Source of the DNA: DASYAN01 sp036501345
GTDB lineage: Bacteria; Chloroflexota; Ktedonobacteria; Ktedonobacterales; Ktedonobacteraceae
Reading direction: 5' to 3'
Assembly (NCBI GenBank): GCA_036501345.1
Contig: DASYAN010000366.1
Location: 1 to 12,164, forward strand
DNA length: 12,164 bases
The notes under the pieces were generated by a model. It saw only the letters and a list, made by a program, of their open reading frames with translations, ran no database searches and was not told where the DNA came from. The position numbers and the translations under genes were made by a program. Positions 6,501 through 12,164 of this stretch are shown here, piece after piece; position 1 is the stretch's first letter, and every line of letters begins with the position of its first letter.

Positions 6501-6528
6501 ATTGTACCACATGATTCCTCAGTTTCAA
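6501..6528 (-). promoter_or_regulatory. sigma70-type promoter of the DUF262/ATPase operon
   Basis: On the minus strand TTGAAA (-35, 6523-6528) and TACAAT (-10, 6501-6506) are 16 nt apart, each differing from consensus at one position. Transcription would begin near 6494, about 50 nt before the GTG start at 6442. No other promoter of this quality was seen further downstream in the three-gene cluster, but the interior was not searched exhaustively. Confidence 0.6.
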
Positions 6529-6785
6529 GGTAAGCCCATCCAGAGCAGGAATTAGGTTTCCTCCATCAGAGCCACTTGCTTTATTCGCCTAATTTATACC
6601 TTATGCTTTGCCATTTGCTATTTATGTAGAAAAAATTTAACTGGTGTAACACTGGTGCGAGCTGTGTAATAATCCAATGATCCCTATTCCTGTAAATTCT
6701 TCTTGTGATATGGTGATCATGATACTCGCAAATCCAACTCTAATTTAATCTCTCTTGGGCATGATTATCAAGGGGGATTCATACT
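6529..6785. other. Spacer upstream of the epimerase remnant, no gene seen
   Basis: AT-rich sequence with no convincing frame or RNA gene. A plus-strand TTAACT...TAATAA arrangement around 6638-6673 could be the decayed promoter of the pseudogene at 6786, but this is weak. Confidence 0.3.
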
Positions 6786-6953
6786 ATGAGGATTTTGCCA
6801 GCTGGAGCCTTTGGTAATATCGGCTCATCAAGTGCTCTTTCGGAATTGTTTCGGTAAGGGAATACGGTATGGTGTTTCGATGCTGAGGAACCTTACAAAC
6901 GTTTGGTAGGGAGGGGGCAAGTAGCGCTTCATCCAACCATCGCGGTCGAATGA
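6786..6953 (+). pseudogene. Remnant of an NAD(P)-dependent epimerase/dehydratase gene
   Basis: A 56-codon frame begins with ATG and a fair ribosome site (AGGGGG about 11 nt upstream). Its first residues read MRILPAGAFGNIGSS, the opening of an atypical/extended SDR with its GxxGxxG nucleotide-binding loop (GAFGNIG). Codon 24 is TAA at 6855-6857, where a Gln codon (CAA) would be expected after SELFR. The same frame then continues as GNTVWCFDAEE and KRLVGRG, fitting the second beta strand and its Asp (family pattern RQGHxVRCFD), until TGA at 6951. Homologues run to about 300 residues, so over 80 percent of the gene is gone. The loss looks like 3' deletion plus point decay. It ends 18 nt before the panD stop codon, which may mark the deletion endpoint. 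Confidence 0.65.
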
Positions 6954-6971
6954 AAACTACTCGAAGTTACT

Positions 6972-7400
6972 TTAGGAGTAAGCAACCTCTGGCTCAAGGG
7001 CGACTTGTTCTTCAAACTCTGGGAGCATTTCGATTAATGGGACATGTTTTTGTTCGGTGATCTTGTTATCCTCGTCAACGAAAACGATCTCTGGCACTAG
7101 AGTACGGATCTCTTCTTCCGTATATTGGGCATAACTGATAATAATGACTTTATCTCCCTCGGCGGTCAGGCGAGCAGCTGCACCATTCAGGCAGATGACT
7201 CCAGAGCCACGTGCGCCCAAGATGGCATACGTTTCCAGGCGCGAACCGTTGTTGATGTTGACTACCTGAACCCTCTCATAGGGATAAATGTTGGCTGCTT
7301 CCAGTAGATCCTGGTCAATCGTGATGCTACCAACGTAGTTCAGATTGGCCTGGGTGACGGTGGCACGATGAATTTTTCCTTTACACATAGTACGTAACAT
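6972..7400 (-). CDS. panD: Aspartate 1-decarboxylase proenzyme (PanD)
   Basis: PanD decarboxylates L-aspartate to beta-alanine for pantothenate and coenzyme A synthesis in the cytoplasm. The 142-aa sequence aligns end to end with the family. RTMCKGKIHRATVTQANL is followed by Y22-V23-G24-S25, the self-cleavage site where Ser25 becomes the pyruvoyl group. Other active-site residues are present at the usual numbers: K9, R54, T57, Y58 and N72 in LNGAAARL. The last 20 or so residues form an acidic extension (EFEEQVALEPEVAYS) beyond the typical 126-aa enzyme. The ATG at 7400 gives the standard MxRTM start; GAAAGGA lies 12 nt upstream, slightly far. No panB or panC is nearby. The leader region holds unusual G/C-rich structure (7428-7500). 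Confidence 0.95.
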   Translation of the reverse strand: MLRTMCKGKIHRATVTQANLNYVGSITIDQDLLEAANIYPYERVQVVNINNGSRLETYAILGARGSGVICLNGAAARLTAEGDKVIIISYAQYTEEEIRTLVPEIVFVDEDNKITEQKHVPLIEMLPEFEEQVALEPEVAYS

Positions 7401-7425
7401 AAGCTTAACAATTCCTTTCTCTTAG

Positions 7426-7620
7426 TAGGGTGGGTGGGCGGGCGCAATGATGATTGTTGCCAAATGAAGATGGCAAGCCCCGTCCCCCCCCACCCACGGG
7501 CGCAATGGAATTGGGCCCCTACACTCGCGCAATAAATTGCCGCATTCATTTGTCAAAGAGCATAATTGGGCTCCTACTGATGGCGATAAATCGCGTTGAT
7601 CGGCCGGATCGATATCTTGA
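7426..7620. repeat. Composite intergenic repeat, copy 2, with G-quadruplex tracts and compensated hairpins
   Basis: The parts in order are as follows. GGGTGGGTGGGCGGG lies at 7428-7442. A box GGGCGCAATG occurs twice (7440-7449 and 7498-7507). An inner stem TTGCC/GGCAA spans about 7457-7475, followed by a C-rich tract (7478-7495) roughly complementary to the first G tract. AATTGGGCYCCTAC occurs twice (7509-7522 and 7564-7577), each followed by a short palindrome: GCAAT-AA-ATTGC (7529-7540) and GCGAT-AA-ATCGC (7583-7594). These two palindromes differ by a compensated base pair, which indicates selection or inheritance of the hairpin itself. Short frames through here are not convincing genes. 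Confidence 0.6.
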
Positions 7621-7634
7621 GTTGTTAATTCCAA

Positions 7635-7700
7635 CCTTACCTTATTAGTAATAAACGTCTCAAGGCCTGATTTTGCAACAAGACTGAGAATAAGGTAAGG
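7635..7700. repeat. 12-bp perfect inverted repeat with 42-nt spacer
   Basis: CCTTACCTTATT (7635-7646) is perfectly complementary to AATAAGGTAAGG (7689-7700). A further CTCA/TGAG pair inside can extend the stem. It lies 15 nt after the stop of the 98-aa gene on the minus strand, so it could be a 3' end structure, but no T tract follows. It could also be the ends of a tiny non-autonomous element; no target-site duplication was seen. Confidence 0.45.
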
Positions 7701-7714
7701 GTGTATGTGAAATA

Positions 7715-8011
7715 TTACCCATTTTCCGTCTCGATTGTGGTTTCAAGCTCTTGAGGTTGTGCAGAGTGTTGGACGATGGAGAGCAGTGCCAGGGCATAGG
7801 CCTCGGGGACGCTTTGAGCGTCGTGCATGGTTGCGCCTATCAGGAGACGATAGTGGCATTTCCAGCGTCGTGCAGGCCAATCTGCGAGTTTGATCAGTGT
7901 ATAGGTTGGGACACGCGCTTCGAGTTCCTGGCGTAGCCCAACTTCGTCATAGTGTGTGATACCGTGGTGTGTGAGCTGCTCCTGCAATGTCTCTGGAAGT
8001 ATGACAGGCAT
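7715..8011 (-). CDS. 98-aa conserved-looking protein of unknown function
   Basis: The frame opens with ATG at 8011, preceded by AGGAG at 6 nt, and starts 28 nt after the DUF402 stop, so it is the second gene of that operon. It encodes a soluble protein. The N-terminal half (ILPETLQEQLTHHGITHYDEVGLRQELEARV) looks helical. A middle strand-rich part RRWKCHYRLLIGATMHDA (48-65) is followed by a helix SVPEAYALALLSIVQH (67-82) and a polar acidic tail. No motif suggesting catalysis or DNA binding is obvious and I do not recognise the family. A small adaptor or single-domain partner of the DUF402 protein is possible but unproven. Confidence 0.7.
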   Translation of the reverse strand: MPVILPETLQEQLTHHGITHYDEVGLRQELEARVPTYTLIKLADWPARRWKCHYRLLIGATMHDAQSVPEAYALALLSIVQHSAQPQELETTIETENG

Positions 8012-8039
8012 TGATGCTCCTAATTAGGTTAGGCTTGGG

Positions 8040-8603
8040 CTAGAGGAGTAAGCGCATGGCAGCACCTGCCTCTTCTGTACTCAAGTTTTCAAAATCTGTT
8101 CTGGGCAGCTGGCGAGGAATAACAGAAAATGGTCCTGTCCAGTTGCGAGCGTGTTTCTCCAAGCAGTCCAGAACCTTAAATGACTTCTGGCGAGACTGCT
8201 CAACGATGGGAAAGTGCTGGGCAGCGCGGTCAAAGACCTCGTGATCCTTGGTATAGACGCTGTAGTCTTCATTTACCACAACATCTATGTAGAGATCTGT
8301 ATAGGTCATCTCTTTTGCCGTGTTTGTATAGTCGGTGCTTGGCAGAACAACATCGCAATACCCGCTGAGAAAGCTACCGGTCTTGTCATTATATCCGATA
8401 TGGATGGTAAACCAAGCATCACGCCAGAAATAGGTTAACTGGTGTTTTTGTGAAATCCAGGTGCCTGGTTTCCAGTGCATCTCCGTCCCCATCGGAGTCC
8501 AGATGACAATATACTGATCACTTACTGGTAGATGATAACCATGCCAACTAGCCCACTGGTTACCATCTACCAACAATTTCCGAATGGTCGCATCAAGCAG
8601 CAT
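8040..8603 (-). CDS. DUF402 family protein, possible nucleotide phosphatase
   Basis: The 187-aa protein, from the chosen start, carries the DUF402 pattern. TYFWRDAWFTIHI (57-69) and GYCDVVLP (81-88) are followed by TYTDLYIDVVVNEDYSVYTKDHEVF (100-124), with the metal-ligand acidic residues D84, D103, D107, D120 and E122. Characterised DUF402 members are metal-dependent nucleoside di/triphosphate phosphatases or FomD-type hydrolases, so a hydrolase role is inferred. The open frame extends upstream to TTG at 8678, but ATG at 8603 is preferred. It has AGAGAGGGG 7 nt upstream, a TATAAT promoter lies between the two codons, and TIRKLLVDGNQW matches the usual family beginning. The C-terminal tail (about 140-187) is an extension without recognised motifs. 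Confidence 0.8.
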   Translation of the reverse strand: MLLDATIRKLLVDGNQWASWHGYHLPVSDQYIVIWTPMGTEMHWKPGTWISQKHQLTYFWRDAWFTIHIGYNDKTGSFLSGYCDVVLPSTDYTNTAKEMTYTDLYIDVVVNEDYSVYTKDHEVFDRAAQHFPIVEQSRQKSFKVLDCLEKHARNWTGPFSVIPRQLPRTDFENLSTEEAGAAMRLLL

Positions 8604-8648
8604 GCTATGACCCCTCTCTGAGAACAACCAGACGAGTTTGCCACTACG

Positions 8649-8678
8649 ATTATACCCGAGGAATGGGCTAGTGGACAA
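8649..8678 (-). promoter_or_regulatory. sigma70-type promoter of the DUF402 operon
   Basis: On the minus strand TTGTCC (8673-8678) and a perfect TATAAT (8649-8654) are 18 nt apart. Transcription would begin near 8642 and leave a leader of about 39 nt before the ATG at 8603. The -35 box coincides with the TTG that would begin the longest frame, so that codon cannot be in the mRNA from this promoter. Confidence 0.6.
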
Positions 8679-8892
8679 GCACGGATTTGAGCTTTAGGTT
8701 GAGTCATTGTCTAATAACCAAAGAAGTCTGACGCTTCCATTAAAAAAATATTAAAAACCTGGGTAAATGCACAAAAATAGAACAAGTATGCATACGAAAA
8801 GCTTCTTATGTAAGCGAAAATATGCTATATTTGTGGAGGACTGTTAAGCTGTTCAAAAACAGAAAAAGCTAGAATGTGTAGGAGAAAAAAGT
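8679..8892. other. AT-rich divergent spacer, DUF402 operon / HTH-GAF operon
   Basis: No gene is seen. It must hold the plus-strand promoter for the gene at 8893. The best candidate by eye is TTCTTA-N17-TATATT in about 8803-8831, a weak match. A short stem CTGTT-caaa-AACAG lies at about 8849-8862, in what would be the leader. Confidence 0.3.
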
Positions 8893-9891
8893 ATGGACAG
8901 TCCACTCCAGTCTTGGAGAGAATTGCTCGGTGTCTTGACGGAGCATCCTGCAGAGCGGCAACGAGCGGCTGATGAGCTCGGGGTCACCCCTTACACCATT
9001 ACGCGTTGGGTGACTAAAGTATCGGAGCCACGTTTGCGTTCCCTCAAACGGCTTCCTGAGGTCTTTCCTCGTTACCAGCAGCATTTAGCTGAGTTGATTG
9101 AAGCAGAATTGAATCCTTATAAGTCTCCTCAGGCACGTTCCTTCCCTAATCAACCCTCTGTAGATATGCCTGATGTGCCTGTAGAGTATCTTGTTCGTAC
9201 TTTGTCTGCGTATGCGAGGATTAAGGGGCCTCTTCGCACCTGGTCGCTGTGCTCACTGGCGATACAGCAGGCCCTTGTCCAGCTTGATCCTGATCAAGTG
9301 GGTATGGAAGTCGTCGTTATCCAATGTGTTCCTCCGACATCGGAACAATCCGTGCACAGTCTGTGTGAAAGGATTGGTGTGGGCACAATACCTTGGAATA
9401 GCAGGGTTGAGCAACGATTGAGGTTTCTAGGAGCGGAGTCGTTCGCTGGCTGGGCGGTTGGACGGGGAGAGCCAAGAATTGTGCACAACTTGGTTCTACA
9501 GCAGGAGGCTCTTGCTATTGGATCTGCTCCTCATGAGGGAAGTGCTGTTGCTTGGCCTGTGCAACGTGGAGGGAAGCTTGCAGGATGTTTGCAGGTAGTA
9601 AGTGCCCAACAGAGCTATTTCACCCCGGCCCATCTCTCTTCTGTTGAGCTATATGCTAATGCGCTCGCGCTCGCATTTCGCGATGAAGAGTTTTATCCTC
9701 TAAGCGAGATCAACTTACATATCATGCCAGCACTGTCTACCCAGGATGATGATACCGCTCTTGCCCGGTTTCGTGAGCGTATTGGTCATCTCAGGAGTCA
9801 GCAAGAGGCTCCTTTCTCTCAAAGCGAGGCCGAGAGGCTCATTCTACAAGAGGTGGAAGCCTCGTTACTTCACACGGAAGAAGAAACCTGA
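8893..9891 (+). CDS. HTH-GAF domain regulator
   Basis: The 332-aa protein begins with a helix-turn-helix at about residues 12-55 (ERQRAADELGVTPYTITRWVT, with LGV turn and TITRWV recognition helix). A GAF-like sensor domain spans about 115-268 and includes ESFAGWAVGRGEPRIVHNL (182-200), GSAVAWPVQRGGKLAGCLQVVSAQQSYFTP (216-245) and a closing helix LSSVELYANALALAF. The C-terminus (285-332) is charged and helical. GAF domains bind small ligands, so this is probably a ligand-responsive transcription factor; the ligand is unknown. ATG at 8893 follows AGGAG at 8 nt. It ends 33 nt before the permease gene, so the two form an operon and it may control uptake of its own signal. A decayed copy of its C-terminal coding sequence lies at 11362-11483. 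Confidence 0.82.
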   Translation: MDSPLQSWRELLGVLTEHPAERQRAADELGVTPYTITRWVTKVSEPRLRSLKRLPEVFPRYQQHLAELIEAELNPYKSPQARSFPNQPSVDMPDVPVEYLVRTLSAYARIKGPLRTWSLCSLAIQQALVQLDPDQVGMEVVVIQCVPPTSEQSVHSLCERIGVGTIPWNSRVEQRLRFLGAESFAGWAVGRGEPRIVHNLVLQQEALAIGSAPHEGSAVAWPVQRGGKLAGCLQVVSAQQSYFTPAHLSSVELYANALALAFRDEEFYPLSEINLHIMPALSTQDDDTALARFRERIGHLRSQQEAPFSQSEAERLILQEVEASLLHTEEET

Positions 9892-9924
9892 TCATATGCT
9901 AAAGAAAGGACAAAGGACAAATTC

Positions 9925-11367
9925 ATGGAAGAAAAGACACCTCATCATCAGCTTCGTAAAGACGTGTTAGGTACGTATGATGCGTTAGCGCAATCCGTTG
10001 CCTTGTTGTCATTGGCCTTGAGTGTCGCACTTACTACTTCACTTGCTGCTGGTGCGGCCGGAACAGCAGCTCCCTTAGCCTATCTCTTGGCTGGATTGGG
10101 CTGTCTATGTCTGGCGTATGTTTTCATTCGTTTTGCTCGTTTTCTGCCGAGTTCAGGAGGTACCTATACATATATTGCCCGTGGTCTTGGCCCTATTGCT
10201 GGTTTTCTGGGAGGATGGATGTATTCTGCCGCGTTCACCCTTGGAATTGCCTTCACTCTGACAATTGCTATCGTTTCTCTCCTCCCTTTATTAGCTGCCA
10301 TCCATATTACCGTGCACTGGTTTGTCCTATATATAGTACTGCTAGCTGTGCTCTTTTTATGTGCCTTCTTCGATATTCGTATCTCAACCCGCTCACAACT
10401 CGTGCTGGCAGCTGCGGGAATCTTGTCGATTCTCGTCTTAGTAGTCATAATTCTGGGAAAAGGAGGAGCCTCAGGGCTTTCACTGACCCCATTTTCTATA
10501 GCAGCTTTGCCAAATGGGCTCTCTGGGTTGTTCTTTGCCATGGTCTTTGGTTTCACGGCCTTTATTGGCTTTGAAGCGGCCACTGTTCTGGGTGAGGAAA
10601 CGGTAAATCCGCAGCGAGCTATTCCACGAGCTGTATTGAGTGCGGTACTGGTAGGAATCGTTTTCTATGTTCTTGTCGTCTATTGCTTTTCGGTTGGCTA
10701 TGGTATCGCCCATGTTGGTGATTGGGCGAAAGATCAAGCTCCATTGGACACGCTAAGCAACCGCTATGCTGGGCCTGTCTTAACCACCATTATTGACCTC
10801 ATGGTTGCGCTCGGTGGCCTGATGGCCTCTCTTGGTACTCTCAATCTGACTTCACGTCTGATCTATACTATGGGACGTGATCGAGGATTGCCTTCTGTGT
10901 TTGGACGAACCCACTCACGATATAAAAGTCCCTGGGTAGCCCTTCTGTTTGTGACACTACTTACCTTGTTGCTGGGTGCAACGCTTGGGCTCAAGTTAGG
11001 GCCATTTGATTTCTTCGGTTTCCTTGCTACGATTGCCACGCAAGGCATCCTACTGGCCTACATTCTCGTGTCCTTTTCCGCGATCGTGTTTTTCTGGCGG
11101 TCAGAGATGCGCTCAAAAAAGCCTCTAGTGCGTATTTTAGATGTGGTATTGCCTTTAATAGCCATTTTCCTGTGTGGAGCTGGAATCTTCAGTTCCGTAT
11201 GGCCAGTTCCTCAAGCTCCTTTAAACCTTGCTCCGTACATCGTTGCAATATGGTTGGCACTGGGAGTGATCGTGGTGGTATGGCTTTGGATAACGAAGCG
11301 TGAACTCGTGCGTGCCTTTGGAAAACTTTTGGCCCATTCTGCGCCGAGTGATATGGAGCCGACGTGA
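9925..11367 (+). CDS. APC-superfamily amino acid permease
   Basis: The 480-aa protein is an integral inner-membrane transporter with about 12 hydrophobic segments. APC-family landmarks are TM1 after DALAQSVALLS (19-29), SSGGTYTYIARGLG (76-89) at the end of TM2, and FIGFEAATVLGEETVNPQRAIPRAV (213-237), the conserved loop after TM6. A TMGRDRGLP...SPW segment (315-337) follows TM8. It probably imports amino acids or polyamines by proton or sodium symport, or by exchange; substrate cannot be told from sequence. ATG at 9925 follows AAAGGA at 7 nt. It is the second gene after the HTH-GAF regulator. The C-terminal tail is short and cytoplasmic, and its stop codon overlaps the start of recognisable similarity to the decayed regulator fragment. 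Confidence 0.92.
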   Translation: MEEKTPHHQLRKDVLGTYDALAQSVALLSLALSVALTTSLAAGAAGTAAPLAYLLAGLGCLCLAYVFIRFARFLPSSGGTYTYIARGLGPIAGFLGGWMYSAAFTLGIAFTLTIAIVSLLPLLAAIHITVHWFVLYIVLLAVLFLCAFFDIRISTRSQLVLAAAGILSILVLVVIILGKGGASGLSLTPFSIAALPNGLSGLFFAMVFGFTAFIGFEAATVLGEETVNPQRAIPRAVLSAVLVGIVFYVLVVYCFSVGYGIAHVGDWAKDQAPLDTLSNRYAGPVLTTIIDLMVALGGLMASLGTLNLTSRLIYTMGRDRGLPSVFGRTHSRYKSPWVALLFVTLLTLLLGATLGLKLGPFDFFGFLATIATQGILLAYILVSFSAIVFFWRSEMRSKKPLVRILDVVLPLIAIFLCGAGIFSSVWPVPQAPLNLAPYIVAIWLALGVIVVVWLWITKRELVRAFGKLLAHSAPSDMEPT

Positions 11368-11483
11368 GACGATAGACTTTCTCAACTGAATCGAAGGGGC
11401 TTCTCTCTTAAATTGAGGCAGAGATGCTCGTGCTGTAACAGATAGAAGCCTCGTTTCTGCATACTGAAGATGCAGTTATCTAA
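11362..11483 (+). pseudogene. Degraded 3' fragment of a second HTH-GAF regulator gene
   Basis: This stretch aligns with the 3' end of the gene at 8893-9891. From 11412 the frame reads IEAEMLVL-stop-QIEASFLHTED against SEAERLILQEVEASLLHTEEE, with many identical bases. TAA at 11436-11438 replaces the Gln codon CAA. Upstream the match continues more weakly in a different frame: RETIDFLN-stop against RERIGHLR, from 11362 and overlapping the permease stop. A net 2-nt length difference near 11400 breaks the frame. Final TAA at 11481-11483 overlaps the methyltransferase ribosome site. Only the last 40 or so codons remain, so it is a non-coding remnant of a paralogue. Confidence 0.65.
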
Positions 11484-11496
11484 GGAGTATGATGTC

Positions 11497-12164
11497 ATGG
11501 AAACACCAACCAATTCTTCAGCAAATCAGACTACTTATTTTATCAATCCGGAAGAGGCGGAAGAAACGGCACGTCTGTTGCTTCAGGATCGCTTGCTCAC
11601 TAAGGAGCTAGGCAATGTCTTCCCTAAAGATTTTAATCCAAGCCGGACCCATCTGGTGTTGGATTTGGCCTGTGGACCTGGAGGGTGGGCCACAGATGTG
11701 GCTCGTCTTTATCCGCAAATGGATGTGATTGGCGTCGACATATCTCAAAAAATGATTCACTATGCTCAGGCGCATGCCCAATCTCAACGCCTAGACAATG
11801 TTAGCTTCCAAGTAATGAACGTTCTCAATCCCCTGGAATTTCCTGATGACGCTTTCGATTTTGTCAATGCCCGCTTGCTCTGTGCTTTCATGCCCACATC
11901 TGTATGGCCATCATTTGTGCAGGAGTGCGTGCGTATTACACGGCCAGGAGGCATCATTCGATTGACCGAAGCCGAATGGGAATTCACCAACAGTGCCGCT
12001 TGTGAGCGTCTTGCGAATATGCTCACGAGTGCGATGTGGAAGGATGGGAAATCTTTTTCTCCCGATGGGAAACGCCTTGGAGCTACATTGATGATCAGTC
12101 AGTTTCTCAGAGAGAAAGGGCTCATCAACATTCAGCGTCATGCTTACGCTCTGGATTTTTCATT
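11497..12164 (+). CDS. Class I SAM-dependent methyltransferase (partial, cut by the right edge)
   Basis: The frame starts with ATG at 11497, preceded by AAGGAG at 9 nt, and is open to the window end (222 complete codons). It shows the class I fold: motif I VLDLACGPGGWA (54-65) binds SAM, and the acidic end of strand 2 is VIGVDIS (77-83). DNVSFQVMNVLNPLEFPD (100-117) follows, then motif IV FDFVNARLL (120-128) and RPGGIIRLTEAE (149-160), the post-motif strand. This is the UbiE/Methyltransf_25-like group, which methylates small molecules; the substrate is unknown. Residues 1-50 are an N-terminal helical cap that would cover the active site. About 50-70 C-terminal residues are probably missing beyond the window. 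It follows the decayed regulator fragment rather than an intact regulator. Confidence 0.88.
   Translation, partial: METPTNSSANQTTYFINPEEAEETARLLLQDRLLTKELGNVFPKDFNPSRTHLVLDLACGPGGWATDVARLYPQMDVIGVDISQKMIHYAQAHAQSQRLDNVSFQVMNVLNPLEFPDDAFDFVNARLLCAFMPTSVWPSFVQECVRITRPGGIIRLTEAEWEFTNSAACERLANMLTSAMWKDGKSFSPDGKRLGATLMISQFLREKGLINIQRHAYALDFS

Noticed and set aside
7528..7556. Perfect -35 box TTGACA (minus strand, 7551-7556) as the panD promoter
   Set aside because: The best -10 at an allowed distance is TATTGC (16 nt), only a half match and part of the repeat palindrome, so it was not listed as a promoter.
7422..7648. Overlapping 60-70 codon frames on both strands in the panD leader
   Set aside because: They run through G/C tracts and palindromes of the composite repeat, lack ribosome sites and have low-complexity, implausible products.
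8604..8718. ATG at about 8705 beginning MTQPKAQIRACP in another frame, as a frameshifted N-terminus of the DUF402 protein
   Set aside because: No ribosome site, and the segment contains the promoter. The protein from 8603 already begins where the family usually does, so no frameshift is needed.
10107..10737. Long plus- and minus-strand frames inside the permease gene
   Set aside because: They are shadows of the permease frame: composition is that of out-of-frame membrane-protein codons and no ribosome sites precede them.
11451..11476. CTGCAT/ATGCAG hairpin as a terminator before the methyltransferase
   Set aside because: The stem is 6 bp without a T tract, and it is explained by the decayed regulator coding sequence.

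Overview
The window looks like a chromosomal segment of a free-living bacterium of moderate GC content. Three things together suggest the Chloroflexota, most likely class Ktedonobacteria: a bacterial translin-family protein, an HTH-GAF regulator paired with an APC permease, and dispersed hairpin-rich intergenic repeats that include GCGAT-AA-ATCGC palindromes. This placement is inference from the gene repertoire; there is no rRNA or marker gene to prove it. No tRNA, rRNA, CRISPR array, insertion sequence or origin was seen.

Left part (1-3147). The 5' end of a minus-strand gene with an acidic repeated N-terminus runs off the left edge. A repeat-bearing spacer follows, then a translin-family gene (461-1099, minus) with a duplicated 29-bp sequence just upstream of its start. 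Next come a divergent small membrane protein (1302-1604, plus), a strong hairpin, and a response regulator (1744-2376, minus). recX (2494-3147, minus) follows.

Central part (3172-6528). Three tightly spaced minus-strand genes appear to share one sigma70-type promoter at 6501-6528. In transcription order they are a DUF262 protein, an ABC-type ATPase with a DUF3696-like C-terminus, and a 321-aa protein of unknown family. This is the most likely genome-defence locus in the window and the best candidate for an incompletely described system. recX begins only 24 nt after its last gene and may be read from the same transcript.

Right-central part (6529-8678). A dead remnant of an NAD(P)-binding epimerase gene with an in-frame stop lies upstream of the defence promoter. 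It is followed by panD (aspartate 1-decarboxylase, minus). The panD leader region carries G-quadruplex-capable tracts and a composite repeat related to the one at the left end. Further right is a two-gene minus operon of a DUF402 protein and a 98-aa unknown. A good promoter argues that the DUF402 start lies 75 nt inside the longest possible reading frame.

Right part (8893-12164). A plus-strand pair encodes an HTH-GAF regulator and an APC-family permease. A degraded second copy of the 3' end of the HTH-GAF gene follows, and then a SAM-dependent methyltransferase cut by the window edge. The remnant implies that an HTH-GAF gene once stood in front of the methyltransferase too, so this stretch probably arose by duplication and decay.
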